Origin: Lenzites betulinus
Taxonomy: Eukaryota > Basidiomycota > Agaricomycetes > Polyporales > Polyporaceae
Length of the DNA: 64,000 bases
NCBI GenBank assembly: GCA_022264855.1
Contig: JABYQU010000001.1
Span: forward strand, 1,054,001 to 1,118,000
Direction of reading: 5' to 3'
A program made the translations under genes and the position numbers. The stretch's first letter is position 1; every line of letters begins with the position of its first letter. Positions 37,549-50,328 of this stretch are shown in pieces. The notes under the pieces were generated by a model. It ran no database searches. It worked only from the letters and a program-made list of their open reading frames with translations, and was not told the origin of the DNA.

Positions 37549-38325
37549 TAGAGCGAACTTGCGTAGGACGTGGCGGGGCGGACGGAACGAGGGCGTAGTC
37601 GTGGGGAGAGAGAAAGGCGGCGTGGAGGAGATCAACTCCTGCGCGTAGGTAAAGAGGAAGCGGGTAGTAGCGCGACGGTTAGCACGGCATGGCGCGCCGT
37701 CCAGCGATCTCGCCTCAAGCGCCCGTCTCCGCGGTCTTGTCCCCCGCCTGCCCAATCCCCGCCGCGCCCGCCTCGTCCACCTGATCGCCTCCTTCCAAGC
37801 CTTCGTACTCAGTGCCGAGAAACCCCAAAGTGTCGCAGAACGGCCTCTCTCGCCGCGACGGTCGTCCACCAGTCCTTCAACGGTCAATGATGGTCCCGGA
37901 TCTGGACGCTGTCGGACGCTGTAAGGCTCTCTATTGATTGATTCCATCGCGTGGCCGCCCGCTTCAACCTGTGCGGACGGAGATGTCAGTTCGGAGTTGG
38001 CTTGTTGTGAACAGGTCCGGCAAAGGTACTCGGAGACTCTAACTGAGAAGCCCATCACCATGCCAAGCCGTACACAACATTCAAGCTGTGGGTTCTGGCG
38101 CGCGGCGGAGCGCCCTGGTCCGACACCCGGCGGTCGCGGCTCACTGACAGTGGTGACATGAGATGGTGCAGCGTTGCACTGGTATTCCAGCAGGGGAGCC
38201 TTCGAAGATGTTACGGGTGGGGTGCATAAACGTCGCTTGCACGGAAGAACCTAGCTATATATCCTACAGCACCCTGAGATATTGCTTCTATGATAGTACG
38301 CGATTGCTGCGGAACGGGTGCGCAG
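37549..38325. other. Intergenic stretch, no gene seen
   Basis: About 780 bases: promoter of the GH23-like gene (minus strand) and the 3' flank of MRI1. GC-rich open frames near 37570-37890 have no domain. Confidence 0.5.
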
Positions 38326-39894
38326 TCACACTACCGACGTCAGATCAAACGCGTTCTCCCCCTCCTTCTTGACCGCGACCCCCTTCTCCGTGACGATGGC
38401 GGTAATGAGGCTCGCGGGAGTGACGTCAAAGCTCGGGTTGTACACGCCCTCCAGGCCCTCTGGCGTCACCATCACCGTTGCCTGCTGCTTCACGCCGTTC
38501 CCATCCAGCACAGGCGGGTACAGCGCGCCTCGGACGAGGCACGCCTCGATCGGAGGACGCTGTTCGATGGGGATGCTGATGTGCAATGTCCATGAGTGCA
38601 TCATCACAGCGCGTCGGTCGAGCTCACTCACCCGCTGCCGTCCGCGACCTCCAGGTCGACCGTGCTCACCGGCGCGACGACGATGAACGGGATCCCGTGC
38701 CGGGCCGCGAGGACCGCCGCGTTATACGTGCCAATCTGGCGCGCGTGGTCAGCACAGCTCGGGGCACAGCGCGAAAGTGGTTCGACGGGAGCGCAGCGCA
38801 CCTTATTTGCAGTGTCGCCGTTCCGCGCGATGCGGTCCGCACCCACAGCTGTCGAGCATGAGTGATGGATTCCCAAGCCGCGGCGCGTTTGGCAGATGAT
38901 GCTCACCAACAGCGTGGATAGTGTGGTGCTGGAAGAGCGAGCCGACCATGCTGTCGCAGAGCATCGTCGAAGGGATGCTCAGCGACTGCAGCTCAAATGC
39001 GGTCAGCCTGCGACAAGCGGACGTCGTGAGCCCCCGCGCGCGCGGCGCATGCCATAGCGAGCTTAATGTGATTGGGGACTGACCGCGAACCCTGATGGTA
39101 AGGCGTGGACTGCGTGAAGAACGCGCGCTGCAGCCTCCCGGTCTCATGGAGGTACGTGATCAATCCCAGCGCAGTTCCGTAGCCCTGGCGCGGACGTGTG
39201 CATCAGCCCCGCGCGTCCACACCACGTCGCCCGCGGAGATTCTGCTAGCAGCAGCAGCACGCACCGAAGTCGCGAGCGAGCCCGTGTTGCACACCGTCAT
39301 CACGTTCAGCGCGGTGCCGCTCCCGCCCGCGCCCTGGACGCGCTCGACGAGCCACTCCCCGCTCCATTTTGACATCTGCTTGTTCCGCCCGACGTCCTCC
39401 GCCTCGATCTCGCGCGCCTCCGCGATGAGATCGTGCGCAATCGCGCGCGGGTCCTTGCCCGCGTCGATGGATGTCTGCAACACCTTCGTGAGCCGCCGAA
39501 TCGCCGTGCCGAGATTGACCGCGGTCGGCCGTGCGGTGAAGAGATACGCCAGGACACCCTCGACGTGCTTCTTTAGCGCGGCTACATCCGCGAGCCACCC
39601 TGGTGTCGGGGCATCCTCAAGCCCGCGCGAGAGATGGTCAGCAACAGCAAGCACAGCAAGCGATGCGATCGCAGGGGCCCCGCGGATCTGTACGCGTCTT
39701 CTCAGCATCGTCTTCCCCAGACACAGACGCGCATGGCGCCAGGGCCTGGGACGACGCACCTTCATCGACTTGATCGCGTCGAACGCATCCTCGACGCTCT
39801 TGATCTCCACGAATGCCGTCGTATGCGGCAGCAGCAGCTGATCAACAATCTCGAGCTTCCCCTCGCTCGTCCTGATCGAGGTGAGAGCGGGCAT
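38326..39894 (-). CDS. MRI1: Methylthioribose-1-phosphate isomerase
   Basis: Converts 5-methylthioribose-1-phosphate to methylthioribulose-1-phosphate in methionine salvage; eIF2B-alpha-like fold. Protein of 386 aa from exons 39894-39760, 39687-39265, 39184-39084, 39007-38907, 38848-38802, 38735-38632 and 38575-38326. The start is [20 protein letters not shown]. Family motifs: [48 protein letters not shown] with the catalytic Cys (about 178), [26 protein letters not shown], and [19 protein letters not shown] with the catalytic Asp (about 265). The end reads [14 protein letters not shown]. All introns are GT..AG. Length and motifs are complete, so it should be active. Confidence 0.96.
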
Positions 39895-41120
39895 GGTGGA
39901 CAGGGCGAACAGTGCGAGCAGCTGAGTGCTAGTTTGTCTGCAAACGGCTTCGTGAGTAAGGGTACCGCCACGATCTGTCCCGTAGCACGTACCGCTGGCT
40001 GGGATCACGCTCCAAATTGCGCGCGAGTGACGGCGGCCGCGAGGGCTAAACTTTGTCCAACTATACACGTCGAAGCGTCCTGCGAACAGCTGCTGCCGCT
40101 GTTCCCGCTGCAGATTCACGCAAAAACGCGCAAGGGCAAACAACGTCCCGTCGGCGAGCGGTGCACGCAATTTGCTGGACCACGCTGCCGCATTCGGACG
40201 ATCACCTCACTCGCCATCGAGATCGCACTGCGCAGCCAGCGCCACGTGCGTGCGCTAACGTAACGCGCCCCTCCCGCTCGTCCGTCAGAATCGGCCACAC
40301 GGAATGCCGCCCGCCTTCGCGTGGCTATCCCGGTGCCTCCTCCCAGCCCACCCGCGTCCCCCTCAGCCCGGCGCGCCGTAAGAACCTCCCACACCCCGCG
40401 TCAGCAGCGTGCTTCTTGCGCCTACAACACCCGCCCCACCGCAGCGTCCGCACGAGCTTTCGGAGAGATTTCGCCGATCGCACGGCGGCGCGGCCCCCAG
40501 AGACTGCTACTTTCCCAGCGAGCACTAGTGACGCGCTCACGTTTTACCCGCGCGAGCTGCGCCGCGGCAGGCCCTGCGAAGCCGGGCTGCCACCAGGGCG
40601 AATTGCTGGCTTGATTTTGGCGGACACTGCCTGCCTGGGTGCTCTCAGCACTGCGCAGGGGGCCCATCTGTCGATCACCGCACCGCACTGGGGGCGAACG
40701 AAAGCTGTGCCGCAAGAATTCCTGCCAGAGCGTAACAGGTGTTGCAGGCGACGACCAGGCCCGGGACCAACCCGGGACTGGGGCGGGTGTGTTGCGTTTC
40801 CGGCATGCGATCCGGTAATGCTTTAGCAGGCGCGGTTGGACCTCACCCGGCGGACCGTGCTTAGTCTGTCTAATTTCTGACAGCTGCAGCTGCAGCAGGG
40901 ATGAAACTCCCCACGGACGCACGGCGCAGCACGGGCCAAGCGCAAGTTAGTGGCGGGTTCGCACCCGTGGTCGGCTTCCGCGCGTAAGCAGCTCGGCGGC
41001 TTCGTTTGTGCGACGCCCGGATGACAGAACGGCTCTCACCGGGCAGCACTTATGCCTGCCTGCTGTGTTATACACGCCGGATGCATTCGAGCGTTTTGGT
41101 AATAGCAGCCCGACGTCTCT
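39895..41120. other. Intergenic stretch, no gene seen
   Basis: About 1.2 kb upstream of MRI1 and downstream of the allantoicase fusion gene, both minus strand. GC-rich frames of up to 257 codons occur on the plus strand but have no domain and biased composition. A T-arm-like GGGTTCGCACCC at 40955-40966 has no matching tRNA body. Confidence 0.5.
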
Positions 41121-43480
41121 TCAACTCGGCACCCGCACCCTGTAGTAGCCTGCGGCCCCGTCGAGATCAACGACCTCGCAGTCGAGCTTGTCCCCGTTAC
41201 CAATCTGCGTCTCAACACAGGTGAAATCCATCGTCTGCAGCGATGGATGATGAAGCTTGTCAGCGAGATCATGCACACCACGAGCGGATGGTGGCGCCTC
41301 ACCTTGTGCAAAACCGCCATCGGGTAATCTGTAGGTATTAATCACGCCCCGGGGTCAGCACGTCTCGCACCGGGCAGCAGCTGCGGCCCGACCCAGCAGC
41401 TGCTCCGAACACAGATAGCGCAAAGACACTCACGCCAGATCCCGGTCCCATACACGATCCCCTGCCCCGCCGACGCGACGAACGCGCGCATGCTGCCCAG
41501 CTCGGGCTTGTCGTCCGCGCCGTTCAACGCCACGATGACTAAGTACGCCGTACCCGGGTCCGCGAGCGCGTCGCCCCCCGCGTCAGCGCGCGCGGCGCCA
41601 CCCATGGGCACGAACGCCTGGTTCGTGCACGGGTGGCGCTCGAGCAGCTTCACCTCCCACTCCCCGCCCGCGCGCACGTCGACCGGCTTACAGCGATACA
41701 CCGACAAACCCGCGCTCGCGCCCGCGTCGGGCGGGTACGACGCCTCGAGCAGCGCGACCTTGTGGAACTTGAGCGCGGTGCCCTGGTTCGCGCCGGTGAC
41801 GCGCGTGTCGCGCGGGCGCGGCACGGCGTGCACGTCCGCGTACGCCTGCACGACCTGCCCGAAGGGGGCAAATGCCTCGGGCGTCAGCGGCAGCGCTGGG
41901 ATCAGGGGCCCGCGCGCGCGGGGTGCGGCGGGGTGTGCGGGGCTCCCGCCATCAGCGTCTGCGGTCGCGTCCGCGGGGTGCGCAGCGGGGGCGTCGCGGT
42001 CTGCGTTGATGGCGACGGCACGTCGTCCGAGGACGCGCACGCGCTTGATGCCGCCATCAGGGTATATTGTGATCTTGACGTGCGTGTACGCCTTGCCATC
42101 TACGTTCTCGAGCTGGAGGAAGTGGCGCCTGTGCGGGCCGAGCTTCGTGCGGGGCAGGATCGGCGTCCAGAGGTCGTCGGGCGCGTCGGTCGGGACGAGG
42201 TCGTCGCTGTGCAGCGCGTGCAGCTCGCAGGACTCGGGGAAGTTGCCCTTGAAGTGCGCCGTGTCGATCTCGACCTGGGAGAGGAAGCCGGCGTCTCCGC
42301 TAGACGCGATGTGGTGAGCAGGAAGCGCGTCGGCAGAGCTGTGCGGACGCCACATTAGCACTTACAGCTTGATGATCGCCCAGTCCTTGTGACCCTTCGC
42401 ACGGTTTCGCTTTGTTTCCCAGCCATCACCCATGTCCTTCCCTGCCATCAGAGTTAGCGAGCGGAATGACGCAACCGCGACTCCCGCGGAGGCTTTGACA
42501 TACCTCGCCCGGGCAGGATGAGGTTCGAGCCGACTCCGAAGTGCTGATCAGACGTATATACCACGCGACCGCCGGAGAAGGCGTGTGCAAGGTCAAACAC
42601 GGCCGACGTGTCAGCAGGAAAGATAGGCGCGACCAAACCGTAGACCCGGAAGCGCGCCTTGTGGTAGAGCATCGGTATGCGTACGAAATGCCGCAGGTAT
42701 TGCATCCACTCACTATGCCTCCATCGGGGTACATGTTCAGTTTGACATAGTTGACTCCTTGCGAGGGAGGAACGGTGAAGAGATGCTGAGAGCTGGGGCC
42801 GAGACCAACCTTGGGAAGAAGTTCCTCCCACTGACAGTCCTGGTAAGTGGCTGTCCAGGCACTGCATTGAGAACCACACACCCTGGGATCGTCCACATTG
42901 GGGGCGGGCAAATCGTCGGCGGAATACAGGACGTCAACAGAGACCTGCGGCGCCTCGTTGCCTGGTGATGATGAATAGCCCGCCTACGTCGCAAACGCCT
43001 GACATACCGTTGAAGTGGCTGGTGTCCACGTCGAAGCCGCTGATGGACCCCGTCGTCCCAAGCTTGATGATGCACCTGCGCGATCTTATGAGATGACGTG
43101 CCGAAACCTACGACGGATGAAATTGAGTACCAGTCATATGTCGGGTTGTGCCTGCGAGACTCCCAGCCACTGAATAGGGCGCCCTTGGGTCCGAACTGGC
43201 CCTTCAGACTAGGGGCGGGCTAAAAGAGCGTCAGCCGATGCCTTTTAGGGGCATATGAGATGGAGCTGGAATACCTCCACGAGCAGGAGATGGAATGCCT
43301 CCGCGAAGAATTCATCGGAGACAGATATGATCTGGCCTCCCAATGCAACGCTCGAGAGCTCTGGAGCAATGATTCGTGAGAAAATTCATCGATGCTACAT
43401 AGGAGAACGAGATCGCACGTACCTATGGCGGTCGAAAAAGTGTCCTTGAACTTCTCCAGGGGGATCTGGGTGTAGCTCAT
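41121..43480 (-). CDS. Bifunctional allantoicase-ureidoglycolate lyase fusion
   Basis: One protein of 577 aa that should convert allantoate to urea plus ureidoglycolate and then to glyoxylate plus urea, the last steps of purine breakdown. Exons: 43480-43423, 43360-43275, 43219-43131, 43075-43008, 42961-42882, 42830-42714, 42657-42504, 42441-42366, 42299-41434, 41328-41303 and 41234-41121. Allantoicase repeat 1 (about 20-195) has [26 protein letters not shown] and [18 protein letters not shown]. Repeat 2 (about 205-338) has [17 protein letters not shown] and [18 protein letters not shown]. After an Ala/Pro/Asp linker (about 340-372) comes the ureidoglycolate lyase domain: [30 protein letters not shown] and [14 protein letters not shown], the last joined by a 26-base exon. 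In Saccharomyces these are two genes, DAL2 and DAL3. Confidence 0.92.
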
Positions 43481-44069
43481 GTCGTTTTAACGCTTGATTT
43501 ACTTCAAGTGTATGGATAGTACAAAAGTTAGGAACGATCTTGCTGGTAGAGACCCAGAAGCAGTTTAACGCGAGCACACGAGTCCGCCTCGGCGGCGAGG
43601 AACGGCATCTGGCGTTATCCTAATCGTTAGCGAGGCCTGGACGACAAAGATAAGCGTGGCCGGGGAGATCGCTTAAGACGATTACACACAGCATCCGATC
43701 CAATTGGCTGGAACCCCGCACTCGAAAGCGCTGCCACCGCGGGGGGAGACTAACTCCCTCTCCTCCTCGACGATGCACAGCCCGGGGAACCCGCTCTCGC
43801 CATGCCGCCGGCTGCAGCGTGCACACCGGGAGCAGGAGCATCGTGGTGGCAGCGTCGGCATGTAGGATGCCTCGGGCCGTGGCAGCGACCAACGTGCACT
43901 TAGGCGCTGTGGGTCCCCCGCGATCCCACATCGGGCACGCTATGTCTGCATTGGGCGAGCACTGCGCTCTGCCCCCTACAATCACATGCCGACGCATTCA
44001 CAAGCACAACAAGATGTGCGTCCCCGCCACTCGCTCGCCGTCCCTCCCTGACCTCGACACCCACCCGCC
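43481..44069. other. Divergent promoter region
   Basis: About 590 bases between the allantoicase fusion (minus) and the alpha/beta hydrolase (plus). No element was identified with confidence. Confidence 0.5.
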
Positions 44070-47000
44070 ATGATAGATCATCTGCTCGGACGGCCCAGCG
44101 TGAGCTGGAAGAGGACCCAGGTGGGCTGTGCGTTTCCGCCATCCCGTAGACGCTGATTTTGAATTCCGGCCCCCGCACAGGTTATTCTCGTCATCGTATT
44201 CTGGTTCTGGCGTATCCTACGTGGCGACCCTAAAGGGCCCAAGTTCCTGTGGTTGAGGCATGCCAACAGGGCTTTACGTGCGCCTGCCAGCCAATCACGC
44301 ATGCCATCGCGCTCACAAATGCACCCGCAGACCGATTCACACCCTGGCAGCTCATAGTCAGCACGCTCACAGGCGTCTATGCAGTTCGCAACTTAGACAA
44401 GATCCTGGGTTTGGCGGGTAAGCCTTTTGTTATGAATGGCAATTTCATACGCTCACGCGATGCTATCAGCGCCCGAGCCGCTGGCTAACCTTGTGCGTCT
44501 GAACGCTCCTGCTAACTTTATACAGCTCACTCAGCATGGCTATACAGTACTCTCCTTCATACTACCGCTCGGCATGGATCAACATGGGACTCGATGCCGG
44601 TTTCGCCACCGCAATGACCATCAGACCCCGGTGGCTGAAGGACATCTGTTCTGTCCTCTTCTCAATATACTACATCATCTACGCCAGCGAAGCCGACGAG
44701 AAGGTCCGTCGTGACATTCAGCGCAGGGGTCGCTAACAGGCCTCCCGCTCACGGCACCGCCCATAGATCCGGAAATTTCGAGCGGTGCCCACCGTCCAGA
44801 TGTTGCGCGCGACGTGGGAGAAGGGCACGAACCCATACGTACGTCCGCGGAGGCACCTGCGCCCCCTTTCGCAGCCCGCGGATCCCACGTTCTGCAGCGC
44901 TCACCCGCCTCCATCAGCTCCGGATGCTCTCCCATCATCCTTCCATCTCGGTACGCCGCAAGATTCTGCTCGCCCGCCCGAAAGACTCGGCGTGTCGCCG
45001 CCCCATTACGGCGTGGTTGTACTTCGCGCGCCCGATAGACGAGCTCGCCAGCGCCACGGACCTCATTCTTGATTTCCCTGGTGGCGGTTTCGTGTCAATG
45101 ACACCCGAGCACCACGAGGAACGCCTACGGATGTGGGCGATTCGCACGGGGAGGCCTGTGCTCTCGGTGGAATATGGCAAGGCTCCGGAATGTGAGTTCC
45201 CTTCATCCTCATATGGGTGGTGTGTGCGTTGTCGGAGTTGACCGACGGCTTGAATTCCCTCGTTCCTGGCGACACTGACACAGATCCATACCCGTTCCCC
45301 ATCGATGAGTGCTTTGATCTCTACCGTGTCCTGGTGGAGACGACTGGGATTGCGGTCGGGATGTCAGGGCGCGAGCTCAACATCATCTGCACAGGCGACT
45401 CCGCGTAAGTCATGAGCCCCAGCGATGCGCGGTCGAAACTGACTTGCGACCGGACCCTGTGCCCGCAGCGGCGCACACATCGCAGTCTGCGTGATGTACA
45501 AGATACTCGAAACGCAGATGGAGCTGCCGCACCCGCTCGCGCTCGTGCTAAACTACGCAGCGCTCGATTTCAACTTTACGTCCTGGATGACGCCGCAGAA
45601 CCTGCGCGTGCTGCAGAGCGAACAGTCGTCCGGCCACCTGGCACTCCTCGCCGAGCAGGAGGATCACCTGCGACACATCAGCCCCCTGTCCATGGTCGGC
45701 GAGCGCAAACAGCCTCGGCGCCGGAGCAGCCTCCGGGAGAGCCTCCGGTCGCTCGCATCGCTGTCGGGCGTGCCGAAGGTTCCCCCGCTCCGCGCCCGCC
45801 ACACCACCTCGCACATCAAGCGGTCCAGTAGCCTGGACGACGACAGCGGCGACGAGGGCGGTGCTATGGGAGACGTCGAGGACGAGCCGTTGGGCCGTGA
45901 GAACGCGAGCGACAAGGACCAGCCGCTGCGCGCGCGCATCCGCTTCAACCCGCATGTGAGCCGCGTCGAAATCGAGCGCACGCCCATGACGATGCCCGAG
46001 GCGGCACCCGCGAGCGGCAGCACCCACGACGCAGGCCCTGCCCCACCATCGCCGAGGGAGAAGGCCCCGATCGGGACCCGCCTGACGATGACCAGTCGCA
46101 CGGGCTACTTCCAGGATCGTGTTATCTCACCCTCCATGGTGCGTCCCTGCCGCTCTTTATTCACCCACCTCGATCGGGCCCGGGCTTGCCGGGGCACGCG
46201 CCCGCGCAGCACTGTATTCTGTACAAGTGTACTCACCGGGCACCGCCCCCGCACACCCGAGTTCGTGTGCGAGCGTGCGCAGCACATCGAATAGCACTGA
46301 TGCGCATCACCCGCTTTGCCTTCTCTGCGCGCGCGCGCGTCTGCGCTCCCCGCCCGTGCCACCCACCAGATGCGCGCGATGGCCATCCTCTACATCGGGC
46401 CCCAGCGCAACCCCGATTTCCAGTCCGACTACCACCTCTCCCCGATCCTCGCGCCCGCCAGCCTCCTCGCACGCTTCCCGCCGCTGCTCATGACGTGCGG
46501 CGAGAAGGACCCGTTCGTGGACGACACGCTCGTCTTCGCGGGCCGCGTGCGCGAGGCGAAGCGTGCGCGCCGCGCCGAGCTCGCGCGCATCCTCGGTGCC
46601 GCCGCCGCCGCCGCCTCCTCAAGCGCAGGCGGCAACGCGAGCACGAGCGGCCCCGCCCGCGCGCCGTCAGAAGAGTCCCTGCGCGCCCTGCGGCGCGAGC
46701 GCGCGCGCCTCGCGGGCGAGACGGAGGACGACTGGGTGCAGACGCACCTCTTCTCGGAGTGGAGCCACGGGTACCTGCAGATGCCGTCGCTGATGCGCGA
46801 GGCGCGCGCGGCCGTCGACGACCTCGCGGACTGGATTGCGCACGCCTTCCGCCGCCGCGCGCGCGCGGGCTCGGCGACTACTCTGGAGAGCGCGCCGCCG
46901 CCGGGCGCAGGTTCAGCTCCCGCGAACGGGGCCCGCGGCGCTTCTTGGGCGGGCGCTGGCGCTGGCTCGGGCGGCCACCGAGGCCTCCCGAGCCCGACGA

Positions 47001-47608
47001 GGCCGCGGAGGGGGGCGACGGCGCAGGGGCATGGGGGCGGTCGGGCTGACGCTGGGGGGCGCACGCCTGCGACGTCCGAGACATCTGAGCTGGACACGGA
47101 CGAGGTGCTTTCGTTCTCGCCCAAGCGCAGGAGCCCGCCGCAGAGCGAGCGGGCGGCGTCGTCTACCAGCACGAACACAGCGGCTCGGGGACAGCGATCG
47201 GCTTACGACAAGATGGCAACGAGGGCGCCCTCGTCTATCGCCACGCCGAACAGCTTCGACGGCTCTGCAGAACCCGGAAGCGGAGGCCTTGGCGGTCGTC
47301 AGCTACCCGTCCACCGCTCAGATATCCTGCACGACATCGCTCCACAGATCACCCGAGGGGGAGCGGAGGACATCCGGATAGGCTCGCCGCCCACACGCCC
47401 TAGCTCAGTTTCGACGCAGGCGACGAGGCCCGGGACTGCGGTGGGCAACAGCGGCCTCCGAGGGGGCGGGGGCGTGTCCGGATCCACGATATCGAGTGGC
47501 ACGCCGTCCGTGGTGAACAGAGGGCAGACGATCTCCGAGTCGGAGCTGATGCGTCGGCGGCGCCTGCTAGACTCGCATCTCATCTCGACTGACACGGTCA
47601 TCAGGTAG
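44070..47608 (+). CDS. HSL-type alpha/beta hydrolase with membrane-proximal N-terminus
   Basis: Protein of 929 aa from exons 44070-44120, 44181-44277, 44331-44417, 44470-44492, 44548-44703, 44767-44838, 44918-45191, 45284-45404, 45469-46138 and 46370-47608. A hydrophobic N-terminal segment (VILVIVFWFWRIL) probably anchors it to a membrane. The abhydrolase-3 core has the oxyanion motif FPGGGF (about 215), the nucleophile elbow GDSAG (Ser293), the acid CGEKDPFVDD (Asp564) and the base EWSHGYLQM (His650), so the catalytic triad is complete. Likely substrates are acyl or steryl esters, which is inference. A long polar insert lies between Ser and Asp (HIKRSSSLDDDSGDEGG), and about 280 Ser/Gly/Arg-rich, probably disordered residues follow the domain. 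Intron 9 (46139-46369) is 231 bases. Exon 4 is 23 bases. Confidence 0.88.
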
Positions 47609-48941
47609 TGCTCGAAGTGTTATAGCAGCTGCGAATATGTAAATGCACATTGTCCCATGTATGATGTCTCGGACGCAGACTCGGGCGCAGGCCGGCCATC
47701 GAACGCACGGCGGTCGAAGCACCCCTCGTGCACCGGAAGGGTTGGGCACGGATTGGGAAGCGGCGGACGAGGCTGCAGATGCGGGGAGGGCACGGGCGTG
47801 CGGGCGTACAGCTCGCGTTCGAAGACACTGCATGGGGATCTGCGTGGGAGCGATGGCAGGCGGCGGTGTCTCGATGGTGTGTTGTTCTCTGCGCGATCAG
47901 TCGAATGCGCACGTTGCGGGTCCACCTGATTCGGAGGGCGTGCAGAGGGCGGCTATGGGCGCCATGATCCATCATGCGAGCGCGACGGCTGATTTTGGAT
48001 CTCGCTCGCCGCAGTTGGGCGCGGGCGGATTTGTCGAGCGGGAGTGTCTGCAGAAAATAGTATTCGTATTCGGGCCCCGGGGCGCGAGCCGTTCGGAGAT
48101 GGGGGAATTTGAATGGGGCATGGCGTCGCCGCCATGCATGGAGGATCTGCGTGTCTCGATGTGTCTGGGAAGAGGGAGATCGGGGTGAGTACAGCGTCAG
48201 ATTGTCTGAGGAGTATTGGCACGCTGTGTCTCAGGGGCATCGGGGAGCAGTGTCAGGCCGCAAAGGAGGCGTTGGGCCGGGCGTGGCATGCGGCCGGAAA
48301 GCGACGGCGGGCATTTCTAATGGGGATGGTGCTCGGTGAGCGACGGACTAAGGCGATGATGTGAGCAGCGGACAAATTGAGCAAGACGGATTGCGGCGGA
48401 CTGTGCGGCGAGGGGGGCGCGGGCTGCGGCGGGAGGCTTGGATGTCGATGCCAGGACGCAGACAAAACGCAGGCTCCGGCCGGGTACGAATTCGACTGGA
48501 GCTGTGAGCCTGTGACTGAGGAGGGTGGGCGGGCGTCTGGTGGGCGCGGGCGGGCGGGGGCGGCCAGGGACGAAAAGGAATAATTTAGGCAGAAAGGTGG
48601 GGGGACCCCGGGGAGTGCGCATGCGGGAATAGAGGGCGCAGTGGCGGTACGGGGCTGGGATCAGACGGGGATCTCGATCTGGGCGAGAGGATGCGTCCTG
48701 CGCTGTCGGATATATTGTATAAAGCCCTCCTTTTTTCGCCTTTTCCCCGTCCCCGAGCCCGGCCTTCGTCTCTTGCGCTCTCTCGTCCGCAGCTGCCCGG
48801 TCCACTCCTCTTGCCTCCTCCCGTCATCCCGCTCGCCGTCGCCACCCCGCCCGCTCTCCTCGCCACGCTCGCCGACCGCGCCTCCTCCATATCAGCCCCG
48901 AACATCAGGCACCGCGATTACCAGCGCTACATAGTCTTGTC
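47609..48941. other. Long intergenic stretch upstream of the zinc-finger gene
   Basis: About 1.3 kb between two plus-strand genes. The right end is a pyrimidine-rich core promoter with a TATA-like box. G-rich open frames on both strands (for example 47643-48188) have no domain. A long upstream region is common for regulator genes. Confidence 0.5.
48718..48723 (+). promoter_or_regulatory. TATA-like element of the zinc-finger gene
   Basis: TATAAA 219 bases upstream of the ATG at 48942, followed directly by a CT-rich tract, the arrangement common in fungal core promoters. Confidence 0.45.
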
Positions 48942-49274
48942 ATGGAAGTAGATGCCTCTTTCCGTCTTCCAACTATGCCCCCTCCAGGTGCCCCCTTCCG
49001 CGCCCTCCACCCCTACCAGTTCGCCCCGGCAGAGTACAACCCCCTCATGCCATCGCCCGACCACCCCCCGAACGCGCCCCATCTCCCCTCTCGCGCTGAC
49101 TACATCGGCGCGTCCGACCTTCGCGATCGGAATCACTCCTACTACTCCCACCCCCCGCCACCCAATCCGCACGCATCCTCCAGTCGTGCCCAGTACCAGG
49201 GCCCCCCGAGCCCCCAGTTCCGCACACATGCCGTGAACTGGGGCATCTCCTCGCTCTCCTCCAGTGGCGGGCCC

Positions 49275-49306
<32 letters not shown>

Positions 49307-50328
49307 ACTTCCCCCTCCATCCTCCCTCGCGGGGCCCTCCATTCCGACCTCGTTCCCCCAGACCGCCCCCACCCGCGGCCGGTCTGTGGACGATTCTCAG
49401 CGTGCGCCACAGGCTGCATTGCTCTACGCGCAGGCGCAATCGCAGCAACAGCTTCCGCCCATCCAATCTAACGGCATCGCGCCTCCCACCACCCGTGGCC
49501 GCTCGTCATCCCTCATCGCGGCGTCCGCCTATCCGCAGGGCGGAAACGTGCCGCGCCTGCCGCCCATCATGCAGGTCGAGAAGCAGCAGGTCACGACGAG
49601 CGCGACCCAGGCCGCGAGCGCGAGCCGCCGGCGGAACGAGGCGAACTTCGTCTGCCCCGTCCCCGGCTGTGGCAGCACGTTCACCCGCCGTTTCAACCTG
49701 AGAGGTGCGTCGATCGCGTCATGGCGCGCACTGTGTCACCCCTGACGTCGCTTGTGTGTGCGCCCATGACAGGCCATTTGCGATCTCACACCGCCGAGCG
49801 GCCGTTCCTGTGTGAGTGGCCAGGGTGCAACAAGGGCTTTGCGCGCCAGCACGACTGCAAGTGAGTGTCGTTTTCGTTTCGAGGGGCTCGCGCGGGGGAT
49901 GTATCGCGAAGCGCAGGCGCTGACTGCTGCGCCCGCCACTCTCTCTATCGCAGACGCCACCAAGCACTCCATACGTCCAGGTCACAATCAAACGTCTGCC
50001 AGGGATGTGGGAAGACGTTTAGTCGTCTGGACGCGTTGAACGTGAGTGCCATCGGCCCCATCCAGATGTGGGCGCATGACTGACGCCCCCTGCTCCCACA
50101 GCGCCATCGTACGTTCGCACCGAACTTGGGAACCGTGTACGCCGGCTAACCTGCTCCCCTTCTATTGCAGTGCGTTCAGATGGCGGTGCAGACTGCCGCC
50201 AGGCCACGGAGGCCGCGAGCATCGCGCAGCGGCTCAGCCCGCAGGACGACGAGTGGGAGAACGCGAGCAACTCGACCGAGCGCTCGACGGAACGGGGCCC
50301 GCGCCGGACTCCGCCGCGCAGCTCGTAG
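48942..50328 (+). CDS. Three-finger C2H2 zinc-finger transcription factor
   Basis: Protein of 367 aa from exons 48942-49704, 49773-49860, 49954-50041, 50102-50108 and 50171-50328. The N-terminal 230 residues are Pro/Gln/Ser-rich with an uninterrupted Gln run (codons near 49275-49310) and two TRGRS segments, typical of an activation region. Three C2H2 fingers follow: CPVPGCGSTFTRRFNLRGH, CEWPGCNKGFARQHDCKRH and CQGCGKTFSRLDALNRH. The layout resembles fungal Crz1/Azf1-type regulators, but the target is unknown. The last finger is completed by a 7-base exon (CGCCATC, 50102-50108) that supplies Arg-His; without it the third zinc ligand set would be broken. The tail is acidic then basic (ERGPRRTPPRSS). 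Confidence 0.9.

Noticed and set aside
40053..40826. 257-codon plus-strand frame upstream of MRI1
   Set aside because: Composition is Arg/Pro/Ala-rich without a domain, and it overlaps the expected MRI1 promoter region.
40921..40990. tRNA-like T-arm GGGTTCGCACCC
   Set aside because: No A box, acceptor stem or anticodon arm at the right spacing.
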